Shown here: positions 1 through 8,627 of the stretch, piece by piece | Numbering within the stretch: position 1 is the first letter of the stretch | Layout of the letters: each line of letters begins with the position of its first letter | Origin: Rhabditophanes sp. KR3021 | Taxonomy: Eukaryota > Nematoda > Chromadorea > Rhabditida > Alloionematidae | Direction: 5' to 3' | Length of the DNA: 64,000 bases | Assembly (NCBI GenBank): GCA_963281155.1 | Contig: CAUJLY010000002.1 | Location: 6,200,001-6,264,000 of the forward strand | The notes under the pieces: generated by a model | Databases searched by the model: none | What the model was told of the DNA's origin: nothing | The model's input: the letters and a program-made list of their open reading frames with translations, nothing else | Translations under genes and position numbers: made by a program

Positions 1-814
1 ATAATAAACTTAAAATTCATGTTCGACACCACCTTTATACTGATCCAGCAAGGTCGACTTTGAGATTGGTCCAAGTTCTCACACGCAGCAATCCTTCGTA
101 TAATAAAAATCTGAATCAGTTGTTGAATTAAAAAACAAACTCACTGTTTGATAATCTCCAAGATCAAAATTAGTCCAATTAATGCGGTAATTTGTATTAA
201 TAAAGAAATATCACTGTGTCATTCAACTTTAAATAAACTTCATGATATTATTAAAAAACTAAGGACAATTTATCAGGAGTTGCATATGGAATGTTTCATT
301 AGAATCATCACTAGTTTCTTTTATATGATTGATCCTTATGTAAAATTAAGTAACTCCAGATGATCTGCAGCAATATTATTCAAAATAATGGCATCACCAC
401 CGAATATTTCGAGTACATGCTAAGCAGGGGACTTCAATGATTCAATCTTATAATTATCTACTACCTCGATACTTGCTTTAATGGAATGCAAGCATTTTAT
501 ATTTTGAGTTGAAGCAAAAATAACATATATTCTTCATTTTGTGTAGGGATTTCCACATCTCATTAAATTTAGTCAATTAATGAAGTACAATTTAAAGTCA
601 AACTTGCAGAATATGTCCAATCTTATAATTTGCCTCTTCTGTAATAGACACAGTTAAATAATGGTGTATTGTTGAATATTATGCCTTCCTTGATTATTAT
701 TGATGTAATAATAAATGTTTAAGATAAGCTAGTTTAAAGTTGTTTTTGTTGTATTGTGACTAAATTTGTAAATTTTTTTTAATTTTTGGGTCAAACTGGA
801 GGCATTACCTACAG
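1..814. other. Intergenic, no supported gene
   Basis: AT-rich sequence with only short shadow frames. On the minus strand around 350-480 there is a run of plausible coding sense broken by stops, perhaps a very old gene remnant, but I cannot assign it to a family. The last bases lead directly into the 5' end of the split tRNA-Asp gene. Confidence 0.5.
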
Positions 815-828
815 TCCCAGCTAGTATA
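815..828 (+). tRNA. tRNA-Asp(GUC), 5' fragment (interrupted gene)
   Basis: These 14 bases are the 5' acceptor strand (TCCCAGC, 815-821) and positions 8-14 of a tRNA-Asp gene. The acceptor strand pairs 7 of 7 with GCTGGGA at 5015-5021, more than 4 kb downstream. The gene is cut after this point by a minus-strand retrotransposon (829-4955). Bases 820-828 (GCTAGTATA) recur at 4956-4964 as the target-site duplication. Confidence 0.88.
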
Positions 829-923
829 TTTGTTTTATTTGCAATATCGCCTTTTTAGGGGCATACAATAATGATATAATACATACAATAAATACAAGGA
901 AATACAAATAAAAAATGGTTAAA

Positions 924-3900
924 TTAGTCAGTTTCGGGAGCCTTCAGATGTTTTAGGATCATGCGGGTTGTGGAGGTGATGACTGACAGACACAATGTTT
1001 CTTTCAATCTTTCCACCTCTTTTTCAGTCACTCCAAGTTCTCCAAAGATCTTGTACAGCCCAGCGTTTTCAGACTCCAAGAATTCTCCATAGGTACCAAT
1101 GATGACTGGGCAGAATAGAGCGCGGCAGTGATGGGTAGCTTCAAGGATTTCACAGAAATTCTGGTCTCTAGTCACCGTTCTTACATTGTCCATGTTGATA
1201 TCCAAGACCGAGTTCTTTGTGTACTTGGTTAGCTTGATATCTTTCTGGAGGTTGTAGTTCTTCAGTGCTGGGATTGAGACTTCCAAGACGACGGCTAACT
1301 TTGGTTCTTTCCGGAAGATGACAATGTCTGGTTTGTTGGACTTGATCTTTTTGTCCATCAGCATTGGTGCTCCCGCTCGAATCTTGAAGTTTGCGTAGTC
1401 TTCGTCCAAGGCAGCTTGTCCAACTTGCAGCGATTTTGGTGGGCCTTTTTCTGGTGGTCCGAATTTTCTTCGCAGCAGCTTTAGGATATTCCACACTACC
1501 ATGTCGTGTCTTGTGATCAGGGCTGATCTTCGACATGCTGAAGTGACATGGTAGTTGGTCTCATCCACTCCACATCCAAATCTGCACTTTCCATCAGTTC
1601 CGACTCCAGTAGACATCTTCTTCCCCTTGAAGAAAACTTGTTCCTCCGCCGAGGCGTTGATGAGGGACAACTTGCTTGAATCCAAATTGACAGACTTCAT
1701 TGCCGGGAAGGAGATGGTGTCTTCGAGACTGAGGACCAACTTTGGGTAAGTCATTGCCTTGCTCCAATCATCCTTTTTCGCCTCCAAGTCGGCTTTCTTG
1801 ACTTCTTCAATTAAGTCTTTACAGACTGCTCTGAAGTCAATGTCCTTCTTCTTTTCCAGTTTTAGGTCTGTCAACCCATACTTCTTGGCAACGTGCTTGA
1901 AGTCCGAGATTGGGTTCCGCCACCCTTTCTTATCCATTGCCATGTAGATCCTTTTGGCTTCCTTAACCTCATCTTTCGACATGAGGTATACATATCTCCT
2001 GATGTACTGTATACAGGTTTCGACTTCCAAAGATCTGAAAGCCAATCCTCCGTATTTATTTGGAAGGTAAAATCGGGCGTTGGCGGTTGGCCTTGTCTTG
2101 ATGTTGTGGACAACAGCCATCTTCCTGACCTCCAGGTCAATTCGTCTACATCTCAGTAGCGTGGACGCGACCCTTTCTTCAGGGAAGAGGTTCCCAGTAA
2201 CATAGATTCCGGCCGGAATGACGGCAGTGTTGTAGAGGCGTCTCTTTTGGTTGATGGTCAGGCACGATTCCAGGATAGTTTGTGTCCTTTCCAAGTACTT
2301 GGCCGACATCTTTTCAAAGTTGCCTTCTGCATCATCTCTTTCCAATTGAATGATTCCAAGGTACTTGTACCCTCTCTTCACTTCTGGCAAGAATTGGCTT
2401 TCCTCGTCGCCGTCTCCATTTCCCTCAACATTTCCCTCATCCTCCACTCGATTTCTTGCGAAGTGCCCGCACTTCCTCCTATTCAGCTTCAATCCCAACT
2501 CAGCCGCTCCACCCTCAATCATCTTCGTCATCATGTTCAGTCCTTCCATGTTAGGGCTGTGGACTTTGATGTCGTCCATAAAGACAATGATCCTGTGCCT
2601 GTATCCTCCAGTCGCTCTTCCCAATTCCTCGTTCGTTTTGACTTTGTGGATGATTCCGGCGGTGATCAAGATGAAGATCAGTGGTGACCAGCTGTCTCCC
2701 TGGTAGACGCCTTGTTGTATGTCTATTTCTTTTGGGGTCGAGAGATCTTTCCTAATCAACTCGATATTCCATCTTCCCATCATACTTTTGGCCATTTTCT
2801 TGATCGCAGGATCAATGTTCAAGGCGTCTACCAGTTTGGCAATCTGAGCATGGCTAATGCTGTCGAAGGCCTTGGAGAAATCGTACCAGGCACTGACATG
2901 GCTTTTCTTCTGGAACCTTGCGTCTTGTGAGTAGGCCTTGTCCAGTAAGAGTCCATGCAGCGTTCCCCAGGTATTCTCGCGGGCCATCTGTTCTTCAGGG
3001 ATGAGATTGGCTGGGAGGTTTTCCTTAATAATGACTGTTAGCACTTTGGTGAGCAGCTTGTAGTCAGTATTAAGGAGGGAGATGGGCCTGTAGTTTAGGA
3101 CATCATTGGCGTCGCCATCTTTGTAGATGAGATGGCATAATCCTTTGACATCTTTCCTACTCAGCTCATACTCATTTTTCAAATTCCTTCCAATCCAACC
3201 AGTCAAGTACTTCTTCGCTGATTTGAGGGTTTTGTAGGCGAAGTTTGGAACCTGGTCGTGGCCTGGTGCCTTCCATAACGCGGACGTTTTCAAACACTCG
3301 GCTACCATCTTCTTCAGCCTCTCCTCACTCAACTCCATTGGCAGCGTAGTTAATTGCTCATTGCTGAACATCTCCAACCACTCGTCGAATTGTGGGCTTC
3401 CCAAGGTGTCTGGTTTCTTTCTGTATAGCTTCTTGTAAACCTCTTCGGCTTCCTCAAAGTTCAATTCAGTGTCAGCGTTTCTTCCTTTTAGAGCCTTCAT
3501 CGACGGCTGATTTTCGAACTTGAAGCGGGTTTTGTTGGTTTGGTGTCTTTCCTTTTGCTTTGTTAGTTCTTCCCTCAACAGATCTACCCTGTCCTTGCAG
3601 GATTGGATGTACTGGTTGGGGGCCATCCTGAGTTTCCTCATTTCGTTGATTTCTTCGTTGATTGCCTTGGTTGGCTTGAAACCCCCGTTTTGAATGACCT
3701 TGGCAGTCTTGCTCCTCTTTTCTAATCTCGCGATCTTCTTTTCTGTTGCAAGATACTTTGGCATTACTTTCAAAGCTCCTACTCTTCCCGCAATTCTCTT
3801 CCTCAGAGTGTAGGCTCCAGCGAGGATAGCCATCTTTGACAATTCGTGCTTCCTGTTGCTGTTTTTGACCGACTTCTCCAATTCCGACAATTTCTTCTCC

Positions 3901-4790
3901 ACAACTTGATCTACTACCTTAATAACTGGGTGCTCAGGATTAACTCTGAACCTTAACAGTCTTTTTGGCTTTGTGCCATTTACCGCCAACACCATGTTAA
4001 AGAACCTGTTAAATTCTTTAATCACCAAAGTCTTGCCGCCGACATTTTCACTTGGCTCCATATCTTCTGCCCTTGTGGGCTCATTATGGGCAACAAGACT
4101 TGTTCTCGTCGTTGGCGTTGTTGAGTCAGTTGGTGCATCTTCTTCTGCTATCGTTCGCAGGGTCGATGATGGTGGTGTCGCAGTTGGCGCCATTGATAAT
4201 TCCCGTGATTGACTCCTCGTGATTCTCAATTGGCTGCTGACATGCGTGGCGGTTTTGGCGGCTCGTGTTCTTGTTTGGGTAGTGGCTGGTGTGGTTGGCG
4301 CGGTTGAATGTTCTCTTGTTTGGCTCCTCATTGTTCGTGTGGTTGTCATGCTTGTCACTCCTTTTGGTGTTGGTCCATTATGCTTAGTTGTTACGGCAAC
4401 CGTTTTTGTGACTTCTGGTTGGCCGTTGTAGGTAGCATAATAGTTATCCCTCAGGTGGTTTTGCATGGACTTGACAGTTCTGCCCGGGAATTCGTGCTTT
4501 ATTTCTTCAATCCTTGCGGTTTTTGATTTAGTCACTTCTCCCGCCATGAACATTGTCTGAAGTTTTCGAGATTCATCCAGGCTCCAGGTGGCGAATTTCT
4601 TTCTCACACCTCCACTTGCCTCTACCTTCTCTCCTTGCAGTTCTAGGATCTTCTTCTTGACTGATGCGATTGTTCTGTTTGGGAAATGCAAGTTCTTTAT
4701 CTCTTCATATTCTCCTGCCGATCTCTTCTTCACGGCACCCGCAATCTCCTTTGCCATCTGAAGTTCCTCGTCTTTCCAATTTTTTGCCAT
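924..4790 (-). CDS. Retrotransposon polyprotein: Myb-like repeats, reverse transcriptase, zinc knuckle, restriction-like endonuclease
   Basis: The protein has 1288 residues and no internal stop. The N-terminus (about 1-125) has two SANT/Myb-like repeats, each with W..E....L early and a FP.RT..S helix late, of the kind R2-type proteins use to bind their target. A T/R/S-rich linker follows (about 125-240). The reverse transcriptase core lies around 500-800, with WYDFSKAFDS, VYQGDSWSPL and the catalytic FMDD near 737. A thumb-like region follows, then a CX3CX7HX4C knuckle near 1070. The endonuclease shows KPDIVIF near 1153 followed by VVLEVS and a downstream lysine, the PD..E pattern of restriction-like nucleases in site-specific non-LTR elements. 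No C2H2 finger or cysteine protease domain is visible. The first in-frame ATG is 165 nt from the element's 5' edge. All catalytic motifs look intact, so the protein could be active. Confidence 0.93.
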   Translation of the reverse strand: MAKNWKDEELQMAKEIAGAVKKRSAGEYEEIKNLHFPNRTIASVKKKILELQGEKVEASGGVRKKFATWSLDESRKLQTMFMAGEVTKSKTARIEEIKHEFPGRTVKSMQNHLRDNYYATYNGQPEVTKTVAVTTKHNGPTPKGVTSMTTTRTMRSQTREHSTAPTTPATTQTRTRAAKTATHVSSQLRITRSQSRELSMAPTATPPSSTLRTIAEEDAPTDSTTPTTRTSLVAHNEPTRAEDMEPSENVGGKTLVIKEFNRFFNMVLAVNGTKPKRLLRFRVNPEHPVIKVVDQVVEKKLSELEKSVKNSNRKHELSKMAILAGAYTLRKRIAGRVGALKVMPKYLATEKKIARLEKRSKTAKVIQNGGFKPTKAINEEINEMRKLRMAPNQYIQSCKDRVDLLREELTKQKERHQTNKTRFKFENQPSMKALKGRNADTELNFEEAEEVYKKLYRKKPDTLGSPQFDEWLEMFSNEQLTTLPMELSEERLKKMVAECLKTSALWKAPGHDQVPNFAYKTLKSAKKYLTGWIGRNLKNEYELSRKDVKGLCHLIYKDGDANDVLNYRPISLLNTDYKLLTKVLTVIIKENLPANLIPEEQMARENTWGTLHGLLLDKAYSQDARFQKKSHVSAWYDFSKAFDSISHAQIAKLVDALNIDPAIKKMAKSMMGRWNIELIRKDLSTPKEIDIQQGVYQGDSWSPLIFILITAGIIHKVKTNEELGRATGGYRHRIIVFMDDIKVHSPNMEGLNMMTKMIEGGAAELGLKLNRRKCGHFARNRVEDEGNVEGNGDGDEESQFLPEVKRGYKYLGIIQLERDDAEGNFEKMSAKYLERTQTILESCLTINQKRRLYNTAVIPAGIYVTGNLFPEERVASTLLRCRRIDLEVRKMAVVHNIKTRPTANARFYLPNKYGGLAFRSLEVETCIQYIRRYVYLMSKDEVKEAKRIYMAMDKKGWRNPISDFKHVAKKYGLTDLKLEKKKDIDFRAVCKDLIEEVKKADLEAKKDDWSKAMTYPKLVLSLEDTISFPAMKSVNLDSSKLSLINASAEEQVFFKGKKMSTGVGTDGKCRFGCGVDETNYHVTSACRRSALITRHDMVVWNILKLLRRKFGPPEKGPPKSLQVGQAALDEDYANFKIRAGAPMLMDKKIKSNKPDIVIFRKEPKLAVVLEVSIPALKNYNLQKDIKLTKYTKNSVLDINMDNVRTVTRDQNFCEILEATHHCRALFCPVIIGTYGEFLESENAGLYKIFGELGVTEKEVERLKETLCLSVITSTTRMILKHLKAPETD

Positions 4791-4886
4791 TTTCTACTTA
4801 TTCTTCCTCTTGCTATTGTTTGTCTCCTACTTATTTCACTTCTTGTTGACTTTTTGTAGTTTTCGTAGAATATAACTTGAATAACA

Positions 4887-4938
4887 ATCACTTTTAGAAA
4901 GTGATGACTATTTAGAGAGAGATCAACCTCTCTCTAAA
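4887..4938 (-). other. Two hairpins in the retrotransposon 5' UTR
   Basis: Bases 4911-4921 pair perfectly with 4928-4938 (11 bp, 6-nt loop ATCAAC). Bases 4887-4894 pair perfectly with 4898-4905 (8 bp, 3-nt loop). Both lie between the element's 5' boundary (4955) and its ORF start (4790). Structured 5' UTRs in R2-like elements can contain HDV-like self-cleaving ribozymes or promote internal translation. I see the stems but cannot fit the HDV double-pseudoknot by eye. Confidence 0.75.
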
Positions 4939-4955
4939 GGCAGAGTTAGAGAAGT

Positions 4956-5022
4956 GCTAGTATAGTGGTGAGTATCCGCGCCTGTCACGTGCGAGACCAG
5001 GGTTCGATTCCCTGGCTGGGAG
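4956..5022 (+). tRNA. tRNA-Asp(GUC), 3' fragment with regenerated A box
   Basis: From the target duplication onward this holds the D arm, anticodon arm CGCGC-CTGTCAC-GTGCG (anticodon GTC, 5 pairs including one G-U), T arm CAGGG-TTCGATT-CCCTG, 3' acceptor GCTGGGA and discriminator G. The A box TAGTATAGTGG (4958-4968) is complete because the target duplication rebuilt it, and the B box GGTTCGATTCC (5001-5011) is perfect. The 5' acceptor strand is replaced by element sequence (about 4951-4957), and only the two bases next to the D arm still match. A transcript might still be made but could not form the acceptor stem, so the gene should be non-functional. Confidence 0.93.
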
Positions 5023-5024
5023 TA

Positions 5025-5030
5025 TTTTTT
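5025..5030 (+). terminator. Pol III T-run terminator of tRNA-Asp
   Basis: Six T residues begin three bases after the discriminator base, the normal position for RNA polymerase III termination. Confidence 0.8.
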
Positions 5031-5615
5031 GATTCATTGGATTCAATAGAAGCTAACCACTTTCATCACCGAATAACACTTTTTCACTCTTTTATTCCCA
5101 TTTCAACCTAAATGAGAGAGTTAAAGATGTTTTTAACTAAGAACAATGGGATAATAGTAACAACCAAGTAAATACATTTCCAATAAGAAGAACGGATATC
5201 CACAAGCATGTTTTGTCGACATCCAAATAAATAAAAGAAAAGACAAAGATAATTATTCAAAATATTTAAGGCAAATAGTGCACAATAAAAGTTATTTGAA
5301 TAGTTAATTGCTTAAATTACAGTTATTAATTAGCCACACAATAAGTAAATTATCGACAAAATTGAATATGAACTTGATCAAACCTTTGCAATCTCTTTTC
5401 AGACTGTAAATTCTGTTTTATAAGAGATACTTTTAACCTCGCTCCAAAGTTGTGTAACAGAATTAGAATAATGGACATTTATTTACCTTTATTTTAATTA
5501 TCAACTTTTATGTAAATACGCAGTAGATTAATTTACAGCAATAAAATATTATCTTTGACACTTATTATGTAGCTAATTAATTGATGTTGTAAAAACAGTG
5601 TAATGTTTATTATGC
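5031..5615. other. Intergenic between tRNA-Asp and 5S rRNA
   Basis: AT-rich. I see no coding frame and no further Pol III gene. Confidence 0.6.
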
Positions 5616-5620
5616 AAAAA
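5616..5620 (-). terminator. Pol III T-run terminator of 5S rRNA
   Basis: Five T residues on the minus strand directly follow the 3' end of the 5S rRNA gene. Confidence 0.7.
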
Positions 5621-5738
5621 GCTTACACCACTACGGATTCCCAGGACGTCTCCGATCCAAGTACTAAGGTAGCTCGAAGTTGATTCACTTCTCAGATCGA
5701 ACGGGATGAGGTGCTTTCAACATGATATGAGCGTAAGC
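5621..5738 (-). rRNA. 5S ribosomal RNA
   Basis: The minus strand reads as a 118-nt 5S rRNA beginning GCTTACG and ending GTGTAAGC, so the terminal helix I closes with GCTTAC/GTAAGC. The conserved internal segments CATCCCGTTCGATCTG (helix III region) and GTACTTGGATCGGAGACG (helix IV/V region, internal control region) are present and closely resemble nematode 5S. It lies 0.6 kb from the tRNA-Asp locus in opposite orientation. In many nematodes 5S genes sit in tandem arrays with spliced-leader RNA genes. I see only one copy here and no leader RNA beside it, so this is a dispersed gene or a dispersed pseudogene copy. Confidence 0.93.
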
Positions 5739-7175
5739 GATAATGCATATCAACACAATGTATCTAAAATAAAGAGACTTTTGGGTACGCCAGCTCGAAT
5801 GGGTTACCAATGCAAGGAAAAATAGGAATATTCCAATGAGTTTAATTTTAACAAAATCATTGCAAAATAATAATTGGTTTGTTTTAATCACCAAGATCTG
5901 ATTGATAAACACAATATTTTAAAATCGAACAAATAATGTGTGGGTGATTTGGCATTCGCAAATTTAGTTTGAACAAACTAAAAAGTGTAATTGGTAATCA
6001 ACGTAATTATGAATCTAATACTACATAGTAAAGTTGATTTAAGTACATTTTCAAGAATTAGCAAATTAAAGAATGATAGTGTTCCTGTTTTTATCAATTA
6101 TACAACAGCGAAGTTCATTCGGTAATTATAATGGAAGTTCCTTTTAAACAAATTGTGAAGCTTAGTCATTTGAAACTATTACACTTATCTGAATGTTAGT
6201 TATGTATTTTCGTATACCTTTTGGTTCCCAATCGAATACAATCCATAAATTTGGGGAGTTGGAATATGGGTAATACTATTTTTGATGCTTCGTAGAAATT
6301 CTATTAAATAAAATGTATTATTATCTCCCTGTGTTCTTTTTTGTTCTTAATAACTTCCATTGCACACAACATCTTTAATTAAAATAATACTTTGATTACA
6401 TGATTTATGCCCCTTATTAATACTCAAATGTTGCACAGTTCAATTCTCCAATTGTTTTCTCTTACAAGCAAATAATCATATTCGAATTACCTTATTTAAG
6501 TTACCCCTATTCCACTCTACTACCTTTATTGATGGCATGGAGTACGCTGTTAATTTGAGAGGATAGACAATCCAAATAAAATAATTAATAAATAAGCTCC
6601 GGCTGTCGATTAATAACCTTGTTCAAATTTTGAATCAAATATGCAACAGAAATAAAAAGATAGTCCGGTATCAATAGATGTGAATTTAGGAAACATTGTG
6701 CTCGATGTATGCTATGGATTGCGTTCTAATTCACTTACAGGTCTGAATTTTAATTATTCGGGTATTAAAACAACAACACACATGTTTTCATTTCCAATGA
6801 ATAACTTAACAATCAAAAGAAATATTCCAAATCTTAAAGAAATTAATTTACAACAAATGTTTGGCATAGTAACTTTATTTGACGTTGATGTCAACCAATG
6901 TTATCATGCAATACAAAATTCAACAAAAAAGTTGCTGAACGTAGACTTTTTATTTTTTGAAGCCACAAGTACCTTCCGATCCTTCTAAAATGTTTTTATA
7001 AAATTCATGTCTTTTTCCACTATTTCTGTGTGTAATATGAAATTCCTTCAATAATGGATATTCATCAGTAAAATTGAAATCGCTTAAATCAAAATTGATA
7101 CCTTCAACATAAGAATTGTAAGTTTATGAAGAAAAATAAAAGGCTTTCTTTGTTATTCTGAATTTTTAGCTACTG
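5739..7175. other. Intergenic, no supported gene
   Basis: AT-rich. A 102-codon frame at 6680-6988 (+) has no recognizable features. On the minus strand about 6970-7110 is a short open stretch downstream of the IgGFc-like fragment that could be one of its decayed exons, without recognizable similarity. Confidence 0.4.
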
Positions 7176-7445
7176 TTATACATCCTCATTAAGTTTGTTA
7201 TAAGAAGGTCTTTGTTTGATTGAAACGGTTTTGTTATCAGACGATCGCGTATATGTGAATGTGCAAATACTATCATCAATTGTTGGTATTGTAATAACGG
7301 TTGTGGCTAGAACATTGCTAGGAGGATTAATATCAGTGCCATCGTAAATGAATGAAAATACAAATTCTATTCCATCTGAATCTGCTGTGTTTCCAACATT
7401 AGCAAATAATGAAATAGTTAAAAAAATAAATATACTCATCTTCAT
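7176..7445 (-). pseudogene. IgGFc-binding-protein-like first exon, orphan fragment
   Basis: An 89-residue frame starts with a signal peptide (hydrophobic residues 4-18, AXS/T-like cleavage) and continues with SDGIEFVFSF...DGTDINPP...VITIPT...CTFTYTR, which aligns throughout with the first exon of the intact gene at 42638 (SDGKEFVLSL, VIVIPN, CQIEYTK, ending KTNE in the intact gene and KLNE here). In the intact gene a donor GAG|GTAAAT follows. Here the corresponding place reads GAGGATGTATAAC and the frame stops after two codons. No second exon with the family's conserved body is visible downstream. It is most likely a truncated paralogue, or possibly a short secreted protein in its own right. 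Confidence 0.6.
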
Positions 7446-8627
7446 CGTAGTTTATTTGGTGTTCTGAATTTCTAATTCTTAATTATACTCAATTTTATCA
7501 GTTTTAATAGCAATATAAAAATTGTGATTAATCTACATGAATTATCATTATTATTGATTTATTTGAATATCATCAATAAATATCAACTTAGGGTAAGAAT
7601 ACATTTTTACTGATTGCAAAAGTAATTAACCACGTTTGATAAAATATGTTTAGTTTCATTTAGATAAATGCAAATAAATTAGTTGAAATCATTAACTAAT
7701 AAGTTTGTTTTTGTTAATTTGAAATGGAAAGATATTTTAGTTAAAAAAATGCAAACTTGAAATGAATTAGATGCAACGTGTTTATTATTGCATTATTTGT
7801 TTAGATATCTCGTTTGTATGAATTAAACTTCTCTAATGTTATTTGGTATTGCTGGGGATTAACTTTGATTGCTTTGGATGGCGAGACTTATTTGGCTATT
7901 TTTATGAATTTTTCATCTTCAGTATCAAGTTTTATCTATCTTTATAATACAATAAATGTATCATTTCAATTTGTGTTTTCTAATATCTTTAATTTTGTGT
8001 ACTTTTATATAATATATTAATAACAAAGTATTGTTTTGTTTGATTAAATCCAACCAAGTATTCAATAGCATCCTCATATCCATATGCTTTTTTTGCAACC
8101 AACATACAAAACGGAATTACAATTAAACTGACAATCGCTCCATTGAATGCTAAGGAAGGATTCCTTTGGTAAAATGAAAGAAAAGAAATTTACATTCCCT
8201 TCAACCGACTTATTAACTAATTTCTTTACTAAGCTTCCTAAAGCTTACAACGATTATTTAGAAATGTAACTTTTCCAATAATTTTTATGCGAATGTATTG
8301 CTTCATATGACTTTATTTATACTTGTATTAAAAACAAATAAAATATTTTAATTAAACTCTTCTCATTTGTTACTTTTAAAAACAAAGCATAAATTTTGCA
8401 AAATAATTATTAAAAGGCAAAAACAAAATATGAGGTCATGCAAAAAATAAGTTGGAACATTTGAAATAAATTACTACTCAAAATGTTTCCGGATTGTTTA
8501 AACTGGATTTTTGACAATTTAAATATGCACTTATTTAGATACCATAAATTAAAAATAGATGATTTGCAAATAAAAGAACCTTTCCATACAATAATGTTTT
8601 ATTTCAAATTATAACCAAATTTTGGAA
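7446..8627. other. Intergenic with a short decayed coding trace
   Basis: Mostly AT-rich. On the minus strand about 8040-8170 one frame reads like a membrane segment (AIVSLIVIPFCMLVAKKAYG) continuing to EYLVGFNQ, which looks like an exon remnant of a multi-pass membrane protein. I cannot assign it. Confidence 0.35.

Larger units (their letters stand above)
829..4955 (-). mobile_element. Full-length non-LTR retrotransposon (restriction-like endonuclease type) inserted in tRNA-Asp
   Basis: The element is 4127 bp, oriented leftward, with one long intact ORF (924-4790), a 5' UTR of about 165 nt containing two hairpins, and a 3' UTR of about 95 nt that ends in an A-rich but not poly(A) tail. It is bounded exactly by a 9-bp direct repeat, GCTAGTATA (820-828 and 4956-4964). 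Removing the element and one repeat copy restores a perfect tRNA-Asp cloverleaf. There are no terminal repeats, as expected for target-primed reverse transcription. The coding region looks richer in G+C than the flanks, and the frame is undamaged, so insertion is probably recent. The ORF architecture places it with the R2/NeSL/R4/CRE-type elements that carry a C-terminal PD-(D/E)XK nuclease. I cannot assign the clade without a tree. Confidence 0.92.

Noticed and set aside
1168..2930. Long open frames on both strands overlapping the retrotransposon ORF
   Set aside because: They are shadows of the 1288-residue reverse-transcriptase frame, whose motifs are continuous.
4956..5022. Intact functional tRNA-Asp gene
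   Set aside because: Anticodon, T arm and both internal promoters are fine, but the 5' acceptor strand does not pair with GCTGGGA. The matching strand is at 815-821 on the far side of the element.
5739..6000. Spliced-leader RNA gene next to 5S rRNA
   Set aside because: Looked for because nematode 5S units often carry one. No leader-like start, donor and Sm-site arrangement was found.
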